A DNA stretch of 64,000 bases from Melaminivora jejuensis (GCF_017811175.1 NZ_JACWIJ010000002.1:1550001-1614000), one strand, 5' to 3'. Positions 35,158-46,123 are shown, counted from the first letter of the stretch. Translations and numbers: made by a program. The notes: a model not told the origin generated them from the letters alone.

Positions 35158-35949
35158 TCAATGCCCCTCCGCCTGCTGGTCGGCAATCACCGAACCCAGG
35201 TAGGCCTCCTGCACGCGCGCATTGGCGCGCACGTTCTCGGGTGTGTCGAAGGCGATGACCTCGCCATAGACCACTACCGCAATCCGGTCGGCCAGGCCGA
35301 AGACCACGCCCATGTCGTGCTCCACGGTCAGCAGCGTGCGCCCCTCGGTGACCTCGCGGATCAGGGCGATGAAGCGCGCCGTCTCGGTCGTGCTCATGCC
35401 AGCGGTGGGTTCGTCCAGCAAGATGACGCTGGCGCCGCCGGCGATGGTGATGCCGATCTCCAGCGCGCGCTGCTCGGCGTAGGTCAGGTTCATGGCCAGC
35501 ACGTCGCGCTTGTGGGCCAGGCCGATGCGCACCATGAGTTGCTCGGCCTGCTCGTTGGCATCCCTCAGGCGCGACAGGAAGCGCCAGAAGGCGTAGCGGT
35601 AGCCCAGGCTCCACAGCACGCCGCAGCGCAGGTTCTCGAAGACCGACAGGCGCGGAAAGATGTTGGTGATCTGGAAGCTGCGCGACAGCCCCATGCGGTT
35701 GATCTCGAAGGGCTGCTTGCCATCGATACGCGCGCCGTGCAGCAGCACCTGGCCGCTGGTGGGCGCAAAGCGACCGCTGATCAAATTGAACAGCGTGGAT
35801 TTGCCCGCGCCGTTGGGGCCGATGATGGCCACGCGCTCACCGGCGCGCACCGCCAGGTCGGCACCCCGGATGATTTCGGTCTTGCCAAAGCTCTTGCGCA
35901 GTTCGCGCAGCTCCAGCGCGTACCCGGTGGATTGTTGACTGGTGCTCAT
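35158..35949 (-). CDS. livG: Branched-chain-type ABC transporter ATP-binding protein LivG
   Basis: A 263-aa LivG-class ATPase. VAIIGPNGAGKSTLFNLISG is a canonical Walker A. GLSRSFQITNIFPRLSVFEN is the LivG Q-loop region, and LTYAEQRALEIGITIAG the signature segment. SVILLDEPTAGMS is Walker B and LLTVEHDMGVVFGLADRI carries the H-loop His. The ATG overlaps the restored livM stop (ATGA). It energises the LivH/LivM permease. Confidence 0.9.
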   Translation of the reverse strand: MSTSQQSTGYALELRELRKSFGKTEIIRGADLAVRAGERVAIIGPNGAGKSTLFNLISGRFAPTSGQVLLHGARIDGKQPFEINRMGLSRSFQITNIFPRLSVFENLRCGVLWSLGYRYAFWRFLSRLRDANEQAEQLMVRIGLAHKRDVLAMNLTYAEQRALEIGITIAGGASVILLDEPTAGMSTTETARFIALIREVTEGRTLLTVEHDMGVVFGLADRIAVVVYGEVIAFDTPENVRANARVQEAYLGSVIADQQAEGH

Positions 35950-37255
35950 GCCGCCACCCCCGTGCGTTGCAACTGCTGCTCGATGTGCTCCTGGATGGTG
36001 CTCCAGCGGCGCACGAAGACGCGCCGGCAGGCCTCCAGCGCCACGCCGCCGACCGCCAGCAGTGCGCCGGCGCCCAGCCAGGTGGCCGTGCTGGCCGCAT
36101 CCAAGTGCCGGCCCAGGAAATCCAGCTCGCTGCCCATGGCGGCGTTGAGCTGCAGGTGGTAGGTCATCTCGACCATGGCCGCCGCACCCAGCACCGCCAC
36201 CAGGCCCGAGACGGCCAGCCCAGATAGGGCAGCGCCAGCCGGCGCCACAGGCCAAAGCGCACCACGCGCACGTTCATCATGATCAGGCTGGCGATGCCGC
36301 CGGGCGCATACATGACCATCAGCAGGAACACCAGGCCCAGGTACAGCAGCCAGGCCTTGGACAGCTCGGACAGCAGCACCGAGGCAAACACCAGCAGCAC
36401 CGCACCGATGATGGGCCCGAAGAAAAAGCCCGCGCCGCCCAGGAAAGTGAACAGCAGATAGCCGCCCGAGCGGATGGTGCTGACGCTGTCGGCGCCCGTG
36501 ACGATCTCGAAGTTGATGGCTGCCAGCGCCCCGCCCACGCCAGCGAAGAAGCCGGCGATGATGAAGGCAAACCAGCGCACGCGCTGGGTGTTGTAGCCAA
36601 TGAACTCGACGCGCTCAGGGTTGTCGCGCACGGCGTTCAGGATGCGCCCCAGCGGCGTGCCGGTGAAGGCATACATCAGCGCCGTGCAAATGAAGCAATA
36701 CACGGCAATCAGGTAGTACACCTGGATGGCCGGCCCGAAGCTGATGCCCATGAAGCCCTGGCCATAGACGCGGTCGGTGGTGATGCCGCCCTCGCCGCCG
36801 AAGAACTCGGGGAACATCAGCGCCATGGAGGCCACCAGCTCGCCGATGCCCAGGGTGATCATGGCGAATGTCGTGCCCGATTTGCGCGTGGTCACGAAGC
36901 CCAGCAACACGGCAAAGAAGGCGCCGGCCAGGCCGCCGACGATGGGCATCAGCACCAGCGGGATGGGCAGCTCACCCCGGCCTGCCATGTTGATGGCATG
37001 GATGGCGATGAACGAGCCCAGGCCGGTATAGACGGCGTGGCCGAAGCTGAGCATCCCGCCCTGGCCCAGCAGGATGTTGTAGGACAGGCAGATGATGATC
37101 AGGTAGCCGATCTGCGACAGCATGGTCAGCGCCAGGCTGCTGGTGAAGACGTAGGGTGCGGCGATCAGCGCCAGGGCGAACAGCCCCCAGGCAGCGATGC
37201 GGCCGACATTGCGCGGGCGGGTGGCCTGCGCGGAAGAAACGGTGGATGCAGTCAT
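35946..37255 (-). CDS. livM: Branched-chain-type ABC permease LivM, apparent frameshift near the 3' end
   Basis: A LivM permease: LSYNILLGQGGMLSFGHAVY, FVTTRKSGTTFAMITLGIGE and FTFLGGAGFFFGPIIGAVLL are family blocks. As written, the frame runs from 37255 to a stop at 36164 (363 aa), ending in an atypical Trp/Arg tail after LALPYLG. The next frame carries LAVSGLVAVLGAAAMVEMTY and a ~90-residue helical C-terminus of the kind seen in Burkholderiales LivM, ending at 35946 with an ATGA overlap on livG. Adding one C near 36217-36222 would join the two into about 436 aa. The overlap supports the second frame as the true end. Confidence 0.82.
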
Positions 37256-37268
37256 GGCAGTGGTCTTC

Positions 37269-38222
37269 TCAATCCTCGCGTGTGCCCAGCAGGCCTCGGG
37301 GGCGCACGATCAGCATCAGCACCAGAAACAGATACGGCAGGATGGGCGCAACCTGCGAGACCGTGAGCTTGAGCAGCGGCCAGCCGAAGGTCTGCTCGCC
37401 CACCTCTATGCCCATGCCGGCCAGCGCGCCGGCAGCCGACCAGTCCAGCGCCACGGCAAAGGTCTGCACGACGCCGATGATCAGCGAGGCCAGGAAGGCG
37501 CCGGCCAGCGAGCCCATGCCGCCGACCACCACCACCACGAAGATGATGGAGCCTACCGAGGCCGCCATGGCCGGCTCGGTGATGTAGGTGTTGCCGCCGA
37601 TCACGCCGGCCAGGCCGGCCAGGGCGCAGCCACCGCCAAAGACCAGCATGAACACGCGCGGCACGTTGTGGCCCAGGGCCTCGACCATGTGCGGGTATTT
37701 CAGCGCCGCCTGTATGACCAGGCCGATGCGCGTGCGCGTGAGCAGCAGCCACACCGACAGCAGCATCAAAAGCGCCACCAGCATGATGAAGGAGCGCGAC
37801 TTGGGGAACTGCGTGCCGTACAGCGTGAACAGCGGCCCCTGCAGCGCTGCGGGCAGGCCGTAGGGCACGGTGGAGCGGCCCCAGACCAGCTGCACCACCT
37901 CAAGGATCAGGTAGGACAGGCCGAAAGTGACCAACAGCTCGGGCACATGGCCAAATTTGTGGACGCGGCGCAGGCTGTAGCGCTCGAAGGCCGCGCCCAT
38001 GGCTCCCACCAGCAGCGGCGAGAGGACGAGCGCCGGCCAAAAGCCCACCACGCCCGACAGCGTGTAGGCGAAGTAGGCGCCCAGCATGTAGAAGCTCGTG
38101 TGGGCAAAATTGAGCACGCCCATCATGCTGAAAATCAGCGTGAGCCCTGAACTCAACATGAACAGCAGCAGTCCGTAGCTGACGCCGTTGAGCAGGGAGA
38201 TCACGAAAAACTCAAGATTCAT
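37269..38222 (-). CDS. livH: Branched-chain-type ABC permease LivH
   Basis: A 317-aa permease with about eight membrane segments. FVISLLNGVSYGLLLFMLSS, SGLTLIFSMMGVLNFAHTSF (LivH signature) and YMLGAYFAYTL open it. VFMLVFGGGCALAGLAGVIG and VVGGMGSLAGAFLASLIIGV are conserved cytoplasmic-loop and TM blocks. It is 13 bp from livM and is separated from livK by a terminator hairpin, which may set different expression of binding protein and membrane complex. Confidence 0.9.
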   Translation of the reverse strand: MNLEFFVISLLNGVSYGLLLFMLSSGLTLIFSMMGVLNFAHTSFYMLGAYFAYTLSGVVGFWPALVLSPLLVGAMGAAFERYSLRRVHKFGHVPELLVTFGLSYLILEVVQLVWGRSTVPYGLPAALQGPLFTLYGTQFPKSRSFIMLVALLMLLSVWLLLTRTRIGLVIQAALKYPHMVEALGHNVPRVFMLVFGGGCALAGLAGVIGGNTYITEPAMAASVGSIIFVVVVVGGMGSLAGAFLASLIIGVVQTFAVALDWSAAGALAGMGIEVGEQTFGWPLLKLTVSQVAPILPYLFLVLMLIVRPRGLLGTRED

Positions 38223-38281
38223 CGGTCAGGCCCAGGGGAAAAAAATCCATGGAACGCGCAGGCAGTGCGTTCACGCAGGTG

Positions 38282-38307
38282 AAAAAAAGCCCGAGCACGC
38301 TCGGGCT
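38282..38307 (-). terminator. Hairpin with T-run between livK and livH
   Basis: On the minus strand, AGCCCGAGC and GCTCGGGCT form a 9-bp stem followed by seven T. It lies 20 bp after the livK stop and 60 bp before livH. It probably attenuates read-through so that the binding protein is made in excess. Confidence 0.85.
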
Positions 38308-38327
38308 CATGGCAAGGGCTCAGGCGC

Positions 38328-39563
38328 TCAGGAAGGCCGCTTCATCTGGCACGAGGTGGGCGTGCTGGCCACATAGGGCTCGTAGTACTTCACCGGGACA
38401 AAGGTGTGGCCGGTGTTTTCGGCATCGTTGGGGTACTTGCCATCGGCCTTTTCCCAGCGGGTGATGAACAGGCCCTGCTGCAGCTGGTGGTCGCTCTTGC
38501 GCATCTCGACCTCACCGTTGAAGCTGTTGAACTTCAGGCCCTCCAACACCGGCGCAACCTTGGCCGGCTCGGTGGATTTGGCCTTGGCAAAGGCGGCGTC
38601 CAGCATGGCAAAGCCGCTATAGACAGCTGCCGTGTACATGTCGTCGTTGAATTTCTTCTTGTATTCGGAGACCACGCGCCCGATGTCGCCCGGCAGGTTC
38701 AGGTGGGCGTAGGAGACCATGTACACCCGCCCGGCAGCGCCCGCGCCCATGGCTGTGGGGCTGCCCGTCACGCCGCCGTAGTAGGTGTAGAAGTTGACGT
38801 TGTTCAGGCCTGCGTCGTTGGCCGCCTTGATCAAGAGCGCCAGATCCGAGCCCCAGTTGCCGGTGATCACGGTGTCGGCGCCCGACTGCTTGATCTTGGC
38901 GATGTAGGGAGCGAAGTCGCGCACCTGGGCCAGCGGCGCGAAGTCGTCGCCGACGATCTGCACGTCGGGGCGCTTGCGTTTGAGCATCTCCTTGGCGTAC
39001 TTGCTGACCTGCTGGCCGTGCGAGTAGTTCTGGTTGATCAGATAGACCTTCTTGACCTCGGGGTGATCCTTGATGAAGGTGGTCATGGCTTCCATCTTCA
39101 TGGACGTATCGGCGTCCAGGCGGAAGTGCCAATAGCTGCACTTGCTGTTGGTGAGGTCGGGATCGACGGCGGCGTAGTTCAGGTACAGCATCTCCTTGCC
39201 GGGGTTGCGCGCATTGTGCTTGTCCAGCGCATCCATGATGGCCAGCGCCGGGCCGGAGCCGTTGCCCTGCACGACATAGCGCGCGCCCTGATCCATGGCC
39301 GAGCGCAGTGCGCTGGTGGTCTCCTGCGGCGACAGCTTGTTGTCGATGCCGATGATCTCGAATTTCACACCTGAGGCGCTCTTCTTGTTGAACTCCTCGG
39401 CCAGGAACTGCCAGCTCTTGAGCTGGTTGGTGCCCACGGCAGCCATCAGGCCCGACAGCGGATCGAGCCAGGCGATCTTCACCGTTTCGCCTTTTTGGGC
39501 AAAAGCGCCGCCAACCCAGGCCAGCATTGCGCCAGCAGCTACCATTTTGGTAGTGAATTTCAT
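38328..39563 (-). CDS. livK: Branched-chain-type ABC substrate-binding protein
   Basis: A 411-aa type I periplasmic binding protein. The signal peptide is MKFTTKMVAAGAMLAWVGGA, cleaved near FAQ. VKIAWLDPLSGLMAAVGTNQ opens the mature protein. VYLINQNYSHGQQVSKYAKE and DTVITGNWGSDLALLIKAAN are ligand-cleft and hinge regions. The long 1.2-kb form and the adjacent CoA ligase suggest an aromatic or fatty acid ligand rather than leucine (inference). Confidence 0.85.
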   Translation of the reverse strand: MKFTTKMVAAGAMLAWVGGAFAQKGETVKIAWLDPLSGLMAAVGTNQLKSWQFLAEEFNKKSASGVKFEIIGIDNKLSPQETTSALRSAMDQGARYVVQGNGSGPALAIMDALDKHNARNPGKEMLYLNYAAVDPDLTNSKCSYWHFRLDADTSMKMEAMTTFIKDHPEVKKVYLINQNYSHGQQVSKYAKEMLKRKRPDVQIVGDDFAPLAQVRDFAPYIAKIKQSGADTVITGNWGSDLALLIKAANDAGLNNVNFYTYYGGVTGSPTAMGAGAAGRVYMVSYAHLNLPGDIGRVVSEYKKKFNDDMYTAAVYSGFAMLDAAFAKAKSTEPAKVAPVLEGLKFNSFNGEVEMRKSDHQLQQGLFITRWEKADGKYPNDAENTGHTFVPVKYYEPYVASTPTSCQMKRPS

Positions 39564-39690
39564 GATCTCATCTCCTTGGAATAGGTCTGTCGCCAACAAC
39601 CCGGCAAGCCTACAGGCCCCTGCCGGGGAATCCTTCAGGGATTGCCCCTAGCCGCTATCGCCCAGGCGACTGCCGCCAGGAGCGCACGCC

Positions 39691-41328
<1,638 letters not shown>

Positions 41329-41501
41329 GGGAGTTCTCCTTGTAGGAAAAGGCAACAAAAAATGAACGCGAAATGGTAGCGGCGAAAAATTCCGCCACTG
41401 TCGCGCAGCCATCAGAAAACACCCAGGAAAACACCCAGGCCCAGGCCCGGATCAAGGCCCTGTCCGGCAAGGGAATGACGGGCCCAGCCGACAATGCCGC
41501 C

Positions 41502-43001
41502 ATGACTGCCCCCAGCATCGAGCGCCCCCGCCCTGCCCACCCCCGCCCGGCCTTCTGGCAGCCGCACTGGCAGGCCGGCTTTGCCCAGCTCGGCCCGGCC
41601 TTTGTCCGGCAAGTCCTGCCCACGCCCCTGCCCGCCCCGCATTGGGTGGCTACCAGCGCCGCCGTGGGCGAGCTGCTGCAACTGCCCGTCGGCTGGCAGC
41701 AATCGCACGACCTGCTGGAGGCGTTTTCCGGCAACGCCCTGCTGCCCGGCTGCCAGCCGCTGGCCAGTGTGTACAGCGGCCACCAGTTCGGCGTCTGGGC
41801 CGGGCAGCTGGGCGATGGGCGCGCGCTGCTGCTGGGGCAGGTGCAGGGGCAGGAAGTCCAGCTCAAGGGCAGCGGGCGCACGCCGTACTCGCGCATGGGC
41901 GATGGCCGCGCCGTGCTGCGCTCGTCGATCCGCGAGTTCCTGTGCAGCGAGGCCATGCACGCCCTCGCCGTGCCGACCACGCGGGCGCTGTGCCTGACCG
42001 GCTCGCCGGCACCGGTGGCACGCGAGGAGCTGGAGAGCGCCGCCGTGCTCACCCGCGTGGCGCCCAGCTTCATCCGCTTCGGGCACTTCGAGCACTTTGC
42101 CGCACGCCGGCAGTACGCCGAACTGCGCCAGCTGGCCGACTTCGTGATCGAGCGCTGGTACCCGCACTGCCGCGAACAGGCCGACCCCTCGGGCCGCGCC
42201 ACCTATGCGGCCCTGCTGCGCGAAGTCAGCGAGCGCACGGCGCGCCTGATCGCGCAATGGCAGGCGGTGGGCTTTTGCCACGGCGTGCTCAACACCGACA
42301 ACATGAGCATCCTGGGCCTGACGCTGGACTACGGGCCGTTCCAGTTCCTGGACGGCTTCGACCCCGGCCACATCTGCAACCACAGCGACACGCAGGGGCG
42401 CTACGCCTTCGATCGCCAGCCGGCCATCGGCTGGTGGAACCTGCACGCGCTGGCGCAGGCGCTGATGCCGCTGATCGACGACGCGCACGCCGCCGAGGCC
42501 GCGCTGGCCAGCTACGAGGCCGTGTTCACCGAGGCCTATGTGGCGCTGCTGCGCGCCAAGCTGGGCCTGGCCCGGCCCTGCGCGGGCGACGCCGATCTGG
42601 TGCAGCAGACCCTGGCCCTGCTGGCCGCCGAGCAGGTGGACTGGAGCATCTTCTGGCGCCGCCTGGCGCAGGCTGCCGGGCAGGATGACTACGCCGCCGT
42701 GCGCGAACTGTTCGCGGATCGTGTGGCCTTCGATGCCTGGTTGCTACGATATAAAGAGCTTACAGCGCTTGCTGGACAAGGCTTTGAGCCGGATTTGATG
42801 CTGAAAAGCAATCCAAAATACGTGTTGCGCAACTACCTGGCCGAGCAAGCCATCGCGCAGGCCCGGCAGGGCAACTTCGAAGAACTGCAGACCTTGCAGA
42901 CGCTGCTGGCGCGCCCATTTGACGAGCACCCGGGCTTTGGGCGCTATGCCGGCTTTCCGCCCGAGTGGGCTTCCCGCATCTCCATCAGCTGCTCCTCATG
43001 A
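41502..43001 (+). CDS. selO: Protein adenylyltransferase SelO (YdiU/UPF0061)
   Basis: A 499-aa pseudokinase-fold enzyme that transfers AMP to protein Ser/Thr/Tyr. [40 protein letters not shown] and [20 protein letters not shown] are SelO blocks. [20 protein letters not shown] carries the catalytic/metal Asp and Asn, and [15 protein letters not shown] is a C-terminal block. The bacterial protein ends ISCSS with Cys, as expected. Codons ~415-433 ([15 protein letters not shown]...) coincide with an AGCGCTTG repeat inserted in frame (42747-42802). The stop overlaps msrB (ATGA). Confidence 0.92.
   Translation: MTAPSIERPRPAHPRPAFWQPHWQAGFAQLGPAFVRQVLPTPLPAPHWVATSAAVGELLQLPVGWQQSHDLLEAFSGNALLPGCQPLASVYSGHQFGVWAGQLGDGRALLLGQVQGQEVQLKGSGRTPYSRMGDGRAVLRSSIREFLCSEAMHALAVPTTRALCLTGSPAPVAREELESAAVLTRVAPSFIRFGHFEHFAARRQYAELRQLADFVIERWYPHCREQADPSGRATYAALLREVSERTARLIAQWQAVGFCHGVLNTDNMSILGLTLDYGPFQFLDGFDPGHICNHSDTQGRYAFDRQPAIGWWNLHALAQALMPLIDDAHAAEAALASYEAVFTEAYVALLRAKLGLARPCAGDADLVQQTLALLAAEQVDWSIFWRRLAQAAGQDDYAAVRELFADRVAFDAWLLRYKELTALAGQGFEPDLMLKSNPKYVLRNYLAEQAIAQARQGNFEELQTLQTLLARPFDEHPGFGRYAGFPPEWASRISISCSS
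42747..42802 (+). repeat. AGCGCTTG repeat, copy 9, inside selO in frame
   Basis: Contains AAGAGCTTACAGCGCTTGCT then GGACAAGGCTTTGAGCCGG. It matches copies 3 and 8 in the core and the GGACAAGGnTTT box. It is the only copy in this window within a coding region. It keeps the selO reading frame and lies just before the conserved NPKYVLRN block. Confidence 0.8.
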
Positions 43002-43411
43002 CCTACCCCATCCAGAAGACCGACGCCCAGTGGCAGGCCCACCTGGCACAGTGCGGCGCCGAGCCGGGCGCCTTCGAGATCACCCGCCGCGCCGCCACCG
43101 AGCGGCCCTACAGCGGCAAGTACGAACGCCACTGGGCCAATGGCAGCTACCACTGCATCTGCTGCGGCGCCAAATTGTTCGACTCGGGAGCCAAGTTCGA
43201 CGCCGGCTGCGGCTGGCCGAGCTTTTCCGAGGCCGTGCCCGGCGCCATCCGCGAGATCGAGGATCGCAGCCACGGCATGGTGCGCACCGAAACCGTGTGT
43301 GCACAATGCGGCGCCCACCTGGGCCACGTCTTTCCCGACGGCCCGCTGCCCACCGGGCAGCGCTACTGCATGAACTCTGCCTCGCTGGACTTCGAGCCAC
43401 CGGCCACCTGA
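42998..43411 (+). CDS. msrB: Peptide-methionine (R)-S-oxide reductase
   Basis: A 137-aa MsrB that repairs methionine-R-sulfoxide in proteins with thioredoxin. Two CxxC pairs (CICCGAKLF and [12 protein letters not shown]) bind structural zinc. [16 protein letters not shown] is the substrate-site block and [13 protein letters not shown] carries the catalytic Cys. Its ATG overlaps the selO stop and it is followed 3 bp later by yciB. The pairing with SelO, a redox-related AMPylase, suggests an oxidative-stress repair unit. Confidence 0.95.
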   Translation: MTYPIQKTDAQWQAHLAQCGAEPGAFEITRRAATERPYSGKYERHWANGSYHCICCGAKLFDSGAKFDAGCGWPSFSEAVPGAIREIEDRSHGMVRTETVCAQCGAHLGHVFPDGPLPTGQRYCMNSASLDFEPPAT

Positions 43412-43414
43412 GCC

Positions 43415-43978
43415 ATGAAACTGCTGATCGATTTCTTCCCCATCATCCTGTTCTTCGCCGCCTTCAAGCTGTGGGGCATTTATGCCGCCACCGGCGTGGC
43501 CATCGCTGCAACCGTGGTGCAGATCGCGTATCTGCGCCTGCGCCACGGCAAGGTCGAGCCCATGCAGTGGATGAGCCTGGGCATCATCGTGCTGTTCGGC
43601 GGCGCCACGCTGCTGGCGCAAAGCGAAACCTTCATCAAGTGGAAGCCCACGGTGCTGTACTGGCTCATGGGCGGCACGCTGCTGGCCGGCCAGCTGCTGT
43701 TTCGCAGGAACTTCATCAAGAGCCTGATGGGCGCGCAGATCGAGCTGCCCGATGCCGTGTGGAGCCAGCTCAACTGGGCCTGGGCAGGCTTTTTCACGGC
43801 CATGGGCGTGCTCAACCTATGGGTGGCCTACCAATTCGACACCGACACCTGGGTCAACTTCAAGCTCTTTGGCGGCATCGGCCTGATGCTCGCCTTCGTC
43901 ATCGCCCAGGCGCTGTTCCTGGGCCGCTACATCAAGGATGAGCCGGGCCAGCCCCGGCCCGAGGACGTGCAACCATGA
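43415..43978 (+). CDS. yciB: Septation/cell-envelope inner-membrane protein YciB (IspA/IspZ family)
   Basis: A 187-aa integral membrane protein with five or six helices. MKLLIDFFPIILFFAAFKLW is the family N-terminus; VEPMQWMSLGIIVLFGGATL, FIKWKPTVLYWLMGG and LNWAWAGFFTAMGVLNLWVA are conserved. In relatives YciB affects cell-envelope synthesis and septation; the molecular activity is unclear. It overlaps bolA by 4 bp (ATGA) and is part of the msrB-yciB-bolA-ppiC arrangement. Confidence 0.93.
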   Translation: MKLLIDFFPIILFFAAFKLWGIYAATGVAIAATVVQIAYLRLRHGKVEPMQWMSLGIIVLFGGATLLAQSETFIKWKPTVLYWLMGGTLLAGQLLFRRNFIKSLMGAQIELPDAVWSQLNWAWAGFFTAMGVLNLWVAYQFDTDTWVNFKLFGGIGLMLAFVIAQALFLGRYIKDEPGQPRPEDVQP

Positions 43979-44268
43979 CCAACACCGCTGACACCGCATC
44001 CGCACCCATCGCCATCACCGCCGAGGCCATGCAGGCGCATCTGCAGGAAAAGCTGCAGCCCACCACGCTCGAAGTGCTGGACGAGAGCTGGCAGCACGAG
44101 GGCCATCCGGGCGCCAATGGCACGGGCTTTGGCACGCATTTCCGGGTGCGCGTGGCCTCGCCCCAGTTCGCCGGCAAGAGCCGCGTGGCGCAGCATCGCC
44201 TTGTGTATGATGCGCTGCGCATTTTCATAGACCAAGGCGCTCACGCCATCGCCATCGAAACCCAGTGA
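43975..44268 (+). CDS. bolA: BolA-family protein
   Basis: A 97-aa BolA protein, likely a partner of monothiol glutaredoxins in Fe-S handling. ITAEAMQAHLQEKLQPTTLE opens the fold. GTHFRVRVASPQFAGKSRVA has the FxVxxxSxxFxGxxxxxxHR signature, and QHRLVYDALRIFIDQGAHAI supplies the conserved His and C-terminal helix. It is translationally coupled to yciB. Confidence 0.9.
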   Translation: MTNTADTASAPIAITAEAMQAHLQEKLQPTTLEVLDESWQHEGHPGANGTGFGTHFRVRVASPQFAGKSRVAQHRLVYDALRIFIDQGAHAIAIETQ

Positions 44269-44360
44269 AAGCAGCCCTGCCGGCCTTGCCTTCATTCAAG
44301 GCGCCCTCGGGGCTGTTCGTCTTTTCTCCCCCACTCTTTTCTTTCTGTTCTGGATTCCCC

Positions 44361-45145
44361 ATGAAGCAAAAGCTCCTGTCCGGCCTGGTGGCCGCTGCCC
44401 TGCTGGGTGCGCTGGCCGTGCCCGCTGTCGCGCAGAACCTGGCTGTCGTCAACGGCAAGGCCGTCCCAAGGAACGCGCCGAGATGCTCAAGCAGCAGGTC
44501 GAGCGCTCGGGCCGCCCGATCACGCCCGAGATCGAAGGCCAGATCAAGGAAGAAGTCATCGCCCGCGAGATCTTCATGCAGGAGGCGCAAAAGCGCGGCC
44601 TGGAAGCCTCGGCTGACTACAAGGCGCAGATGGAGCTGGCGCGCCAGACCATCCTGATCCGCGAGCTGTTTGCCGACTACCAGAAGACCCACCCGGTCAC
44701 CGACGAGGAGATCAAGGCCGAGTACGACAAGTTTGCCGCCGCCAACGCCGGCAAGGAATACAAGGCCAGCCACATCCTGGTCGAGGGCGAGGACGAGGCC
44801 AAGTCCATCATTGCCGCGCTGAAAAAGGGCGGCAAGTTCGACGAGATCGCCAAGAAGCAGTCCAAGGATCCGGGTTCGGGCGCACGCGGCGGCGACCTGG
44901 GCTGGGCCAACCCGGGCAGCTACGTGCCCGAGTTCAGCGAAGCGCTGACCAAGCTGGAGAAGGGCAAGACCACGCAAGAGCCGGTCAAGAGCCAGTTCGG
45001 CTGGCACATCATCCGCCTGGACGACACGCGCGAGGCCGAGCTGCCCAAGCTCGACGAGGTCAAGCCGCAGATCGCCCAGCAGCTGCAGCAGCAAAAGCTG
45101 ATGAAGTACCAGGAAGACCTGCGCGCCAAGGCCAAGGTCGAGTGA
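44361..45145 (+). pseudogene. Periplasmic PpiC-type peptidyl-prolyl isomerase, apparent frameshift
   Basis: A parvulin-type foldase. The signal peptide MKQKLLSGLVAAALLGALAV is followed by PAVAQNLAVVNGKAV, then the frame breaks. The rest lies one frame over: MLKQQVERSGRPITPEIEGQ, then the parvulin domain YKASHILVEGEDEAKSIIAA, SGARGGDLGWANPGSYVPEF and QFGWHIIRLDDTRE. Adding one C to the run at 44465-44467 gives NGKAVPKERAEMLKQQV and a continuous 261-aa protein. As written, an internal ATG at 44483 would give a 220-aa product without signal peptide. The cause is either a sequencing indel or a real loss of export. Confidence 0.82.
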
Positions 45146-45154
45146 TATCACAAG

Positions 45155-45175
45155 GCCCGGGGAGGCTCCCCGGGC
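45155..45175 (+). terminator. GC hairpin after the ppiC-like gene
   Basis: GCCCGGGGA-GGC-TCCCCGGGC is a perfect 9-bp stem 10 bp after the stop codon. The following T content is low (GTTGAGTGTG), so termination efficiency is uncertain. Confidence 0.55.
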
Positions 45176-45194
45176 GTTGAGTGTGAGCATTGAG

Positions 45195-45225
45195 CGCCCG
45201 GCGTTTTGCGTCGGGCGTTTTGCGT
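45195..45225 (+). terminator. Second hairpin with T-rich tail
   Basis: CGCCCGGCG and CGTCGGGCG pair (one G-T) around TTTTG and are followed by TTTTGCGTTCTG. It lies between the convergent ppiC-like and acyltransferase genes and may back up the first hairpin. Confidence 0.5.
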
Positions 45226-45265
45226 TCTGCGTACAACGCTCAACCTCTCAGGCCGCAAGCGCCTC

Positions 45266-46033
45266 TCAGCGCATGAAGTGCTCCCAGGTCATGAGCAGGC
45301 CGAACATGACCGGCTGGTGCAGCAGGTAGTAGCTCAGCGAATGCCGGCCCAGCCAGGCCAGCGGCTCCGCCGCAGCCGGCAGCGCGCCGGTCAGCACCTG
45401 CGGGCGCTGCTGCAGCAGCCAGCGGCCCAACGCCAGGCCCCACCAGATCGCCCCCAGCCAGGGGAAGACCGGCACATAGTCCTCGGTGTAGGGCCGGCGC
45501 GTGACCAGGCCCAGCCAGTTGTGCGACCGGTCGTTGAGCGCATCGGCCAGCGCACCGGGCGTCAGCAGCGCCTGCACCACACTGGGCAGGGCCAGAGCCA
45601 GCGCACCAGCCAGCAGCAGCCAGCCGATGCGCCAGCCGACACTCAGGCGCGCCACAATCAGCATCACCGCCACGCCGTGCAGGATGCCGAAGTGGATGAA
45701 GCTCAGGGGAAAGACCAGAAACGAGCCGGCGCTGACCAGCAAGGCCCCTGCTGCCACCTGCGTCCAGCGGCGCAAAAAGCGCTGGCAATCGACGCCCTGC
45801 TGCGCCGCCACCGCCTGCCCCAAGCCGGCGCACAGCAAAAACAGGCTGACGATGCCGATGCGCTGCCAAGTCCACAGCGGGTCGCGCAGGAAGTCCTGCT
45901 GCCAGAACTTGAAGTGGTTCAGGTCGAACGCGAAGTGGTACAGCGTCATCCAGACCATGGCCACGCCGCGCAGGGCGTCCAGGCGCCCATGACGCGCCGC
46001 GGGTGACAGGGATGCGGGGGCGACAGGATTCAT
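45266..46033 (-). CDS. DUF1624 / heparan-alpha-glucosaminide N-acetyltransferase-like membrane protein
   Basis: A 255-aa polytopic membrane protein. GRLDALRGVAMVWMTLYHFA is the DUF1624 opening, followed by FDLNHFKFWQQDFLRDPLWT. LSFIHFGILHGVAVMLIVAR, PVFPWLGAIWWGLALGRWLL and WLGRHSLSYYLLHQPVMFGL are conserved membrane blocks with His residues. The family is predicted to acetylate surface or cell-wall sugars. I chose ATG 46033; a TTG at 46039 is also in frame. It is convergent with the ppiC-like gene. Confidence 0.82.
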   Translation of the reverse strand: MNPVAPASLSPAARHGRLDALRGVAMVWMTLYHFAFDLNHFKFWQQDFLRDPLWTWQRIGIVSLFLLCAGLGQAVAAQQGVDCQRFLRRWTQVAAGALLVSAGSFLVFPLSFIHFGILHGVAVMLIVARLSVGWRIGWLLLAGALALALPSVVQALLTPGALADALNDRSHNWLGLVTRRPYTEDYVPVFPWLGAIWWGLALGRWLLQQRPQVLTGALPAAAEPLAWLGRHSLSYYLLHQPVMFGLLMTWEHFMR

Positions 46034-46123
46034 GGGCAAGGCGGCATCGAGAATGCAAAGAGCGCGGCAGAAAAAAACCCGCTCAGACGGTCTGCCTGGC
46101 GGGTCAGCGGTTCAGATGCAATG

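Noticed and set aside
36164..36216. The written LivM C-terminus (Trp/Arg-rich tail) as a genuine variant
   Set aside because: The tail does not resemble a permease end. The alternative frame gives a plausible domain and a coupled ATGA overlap with livG.
44265..44360. Longer N-terminus for the ppiC-like protein from ATG 44265
   Set aside because: ATG 44361 gives a typical signal peptide at the very start. The upstream extension would bury it and starts inside bolA.
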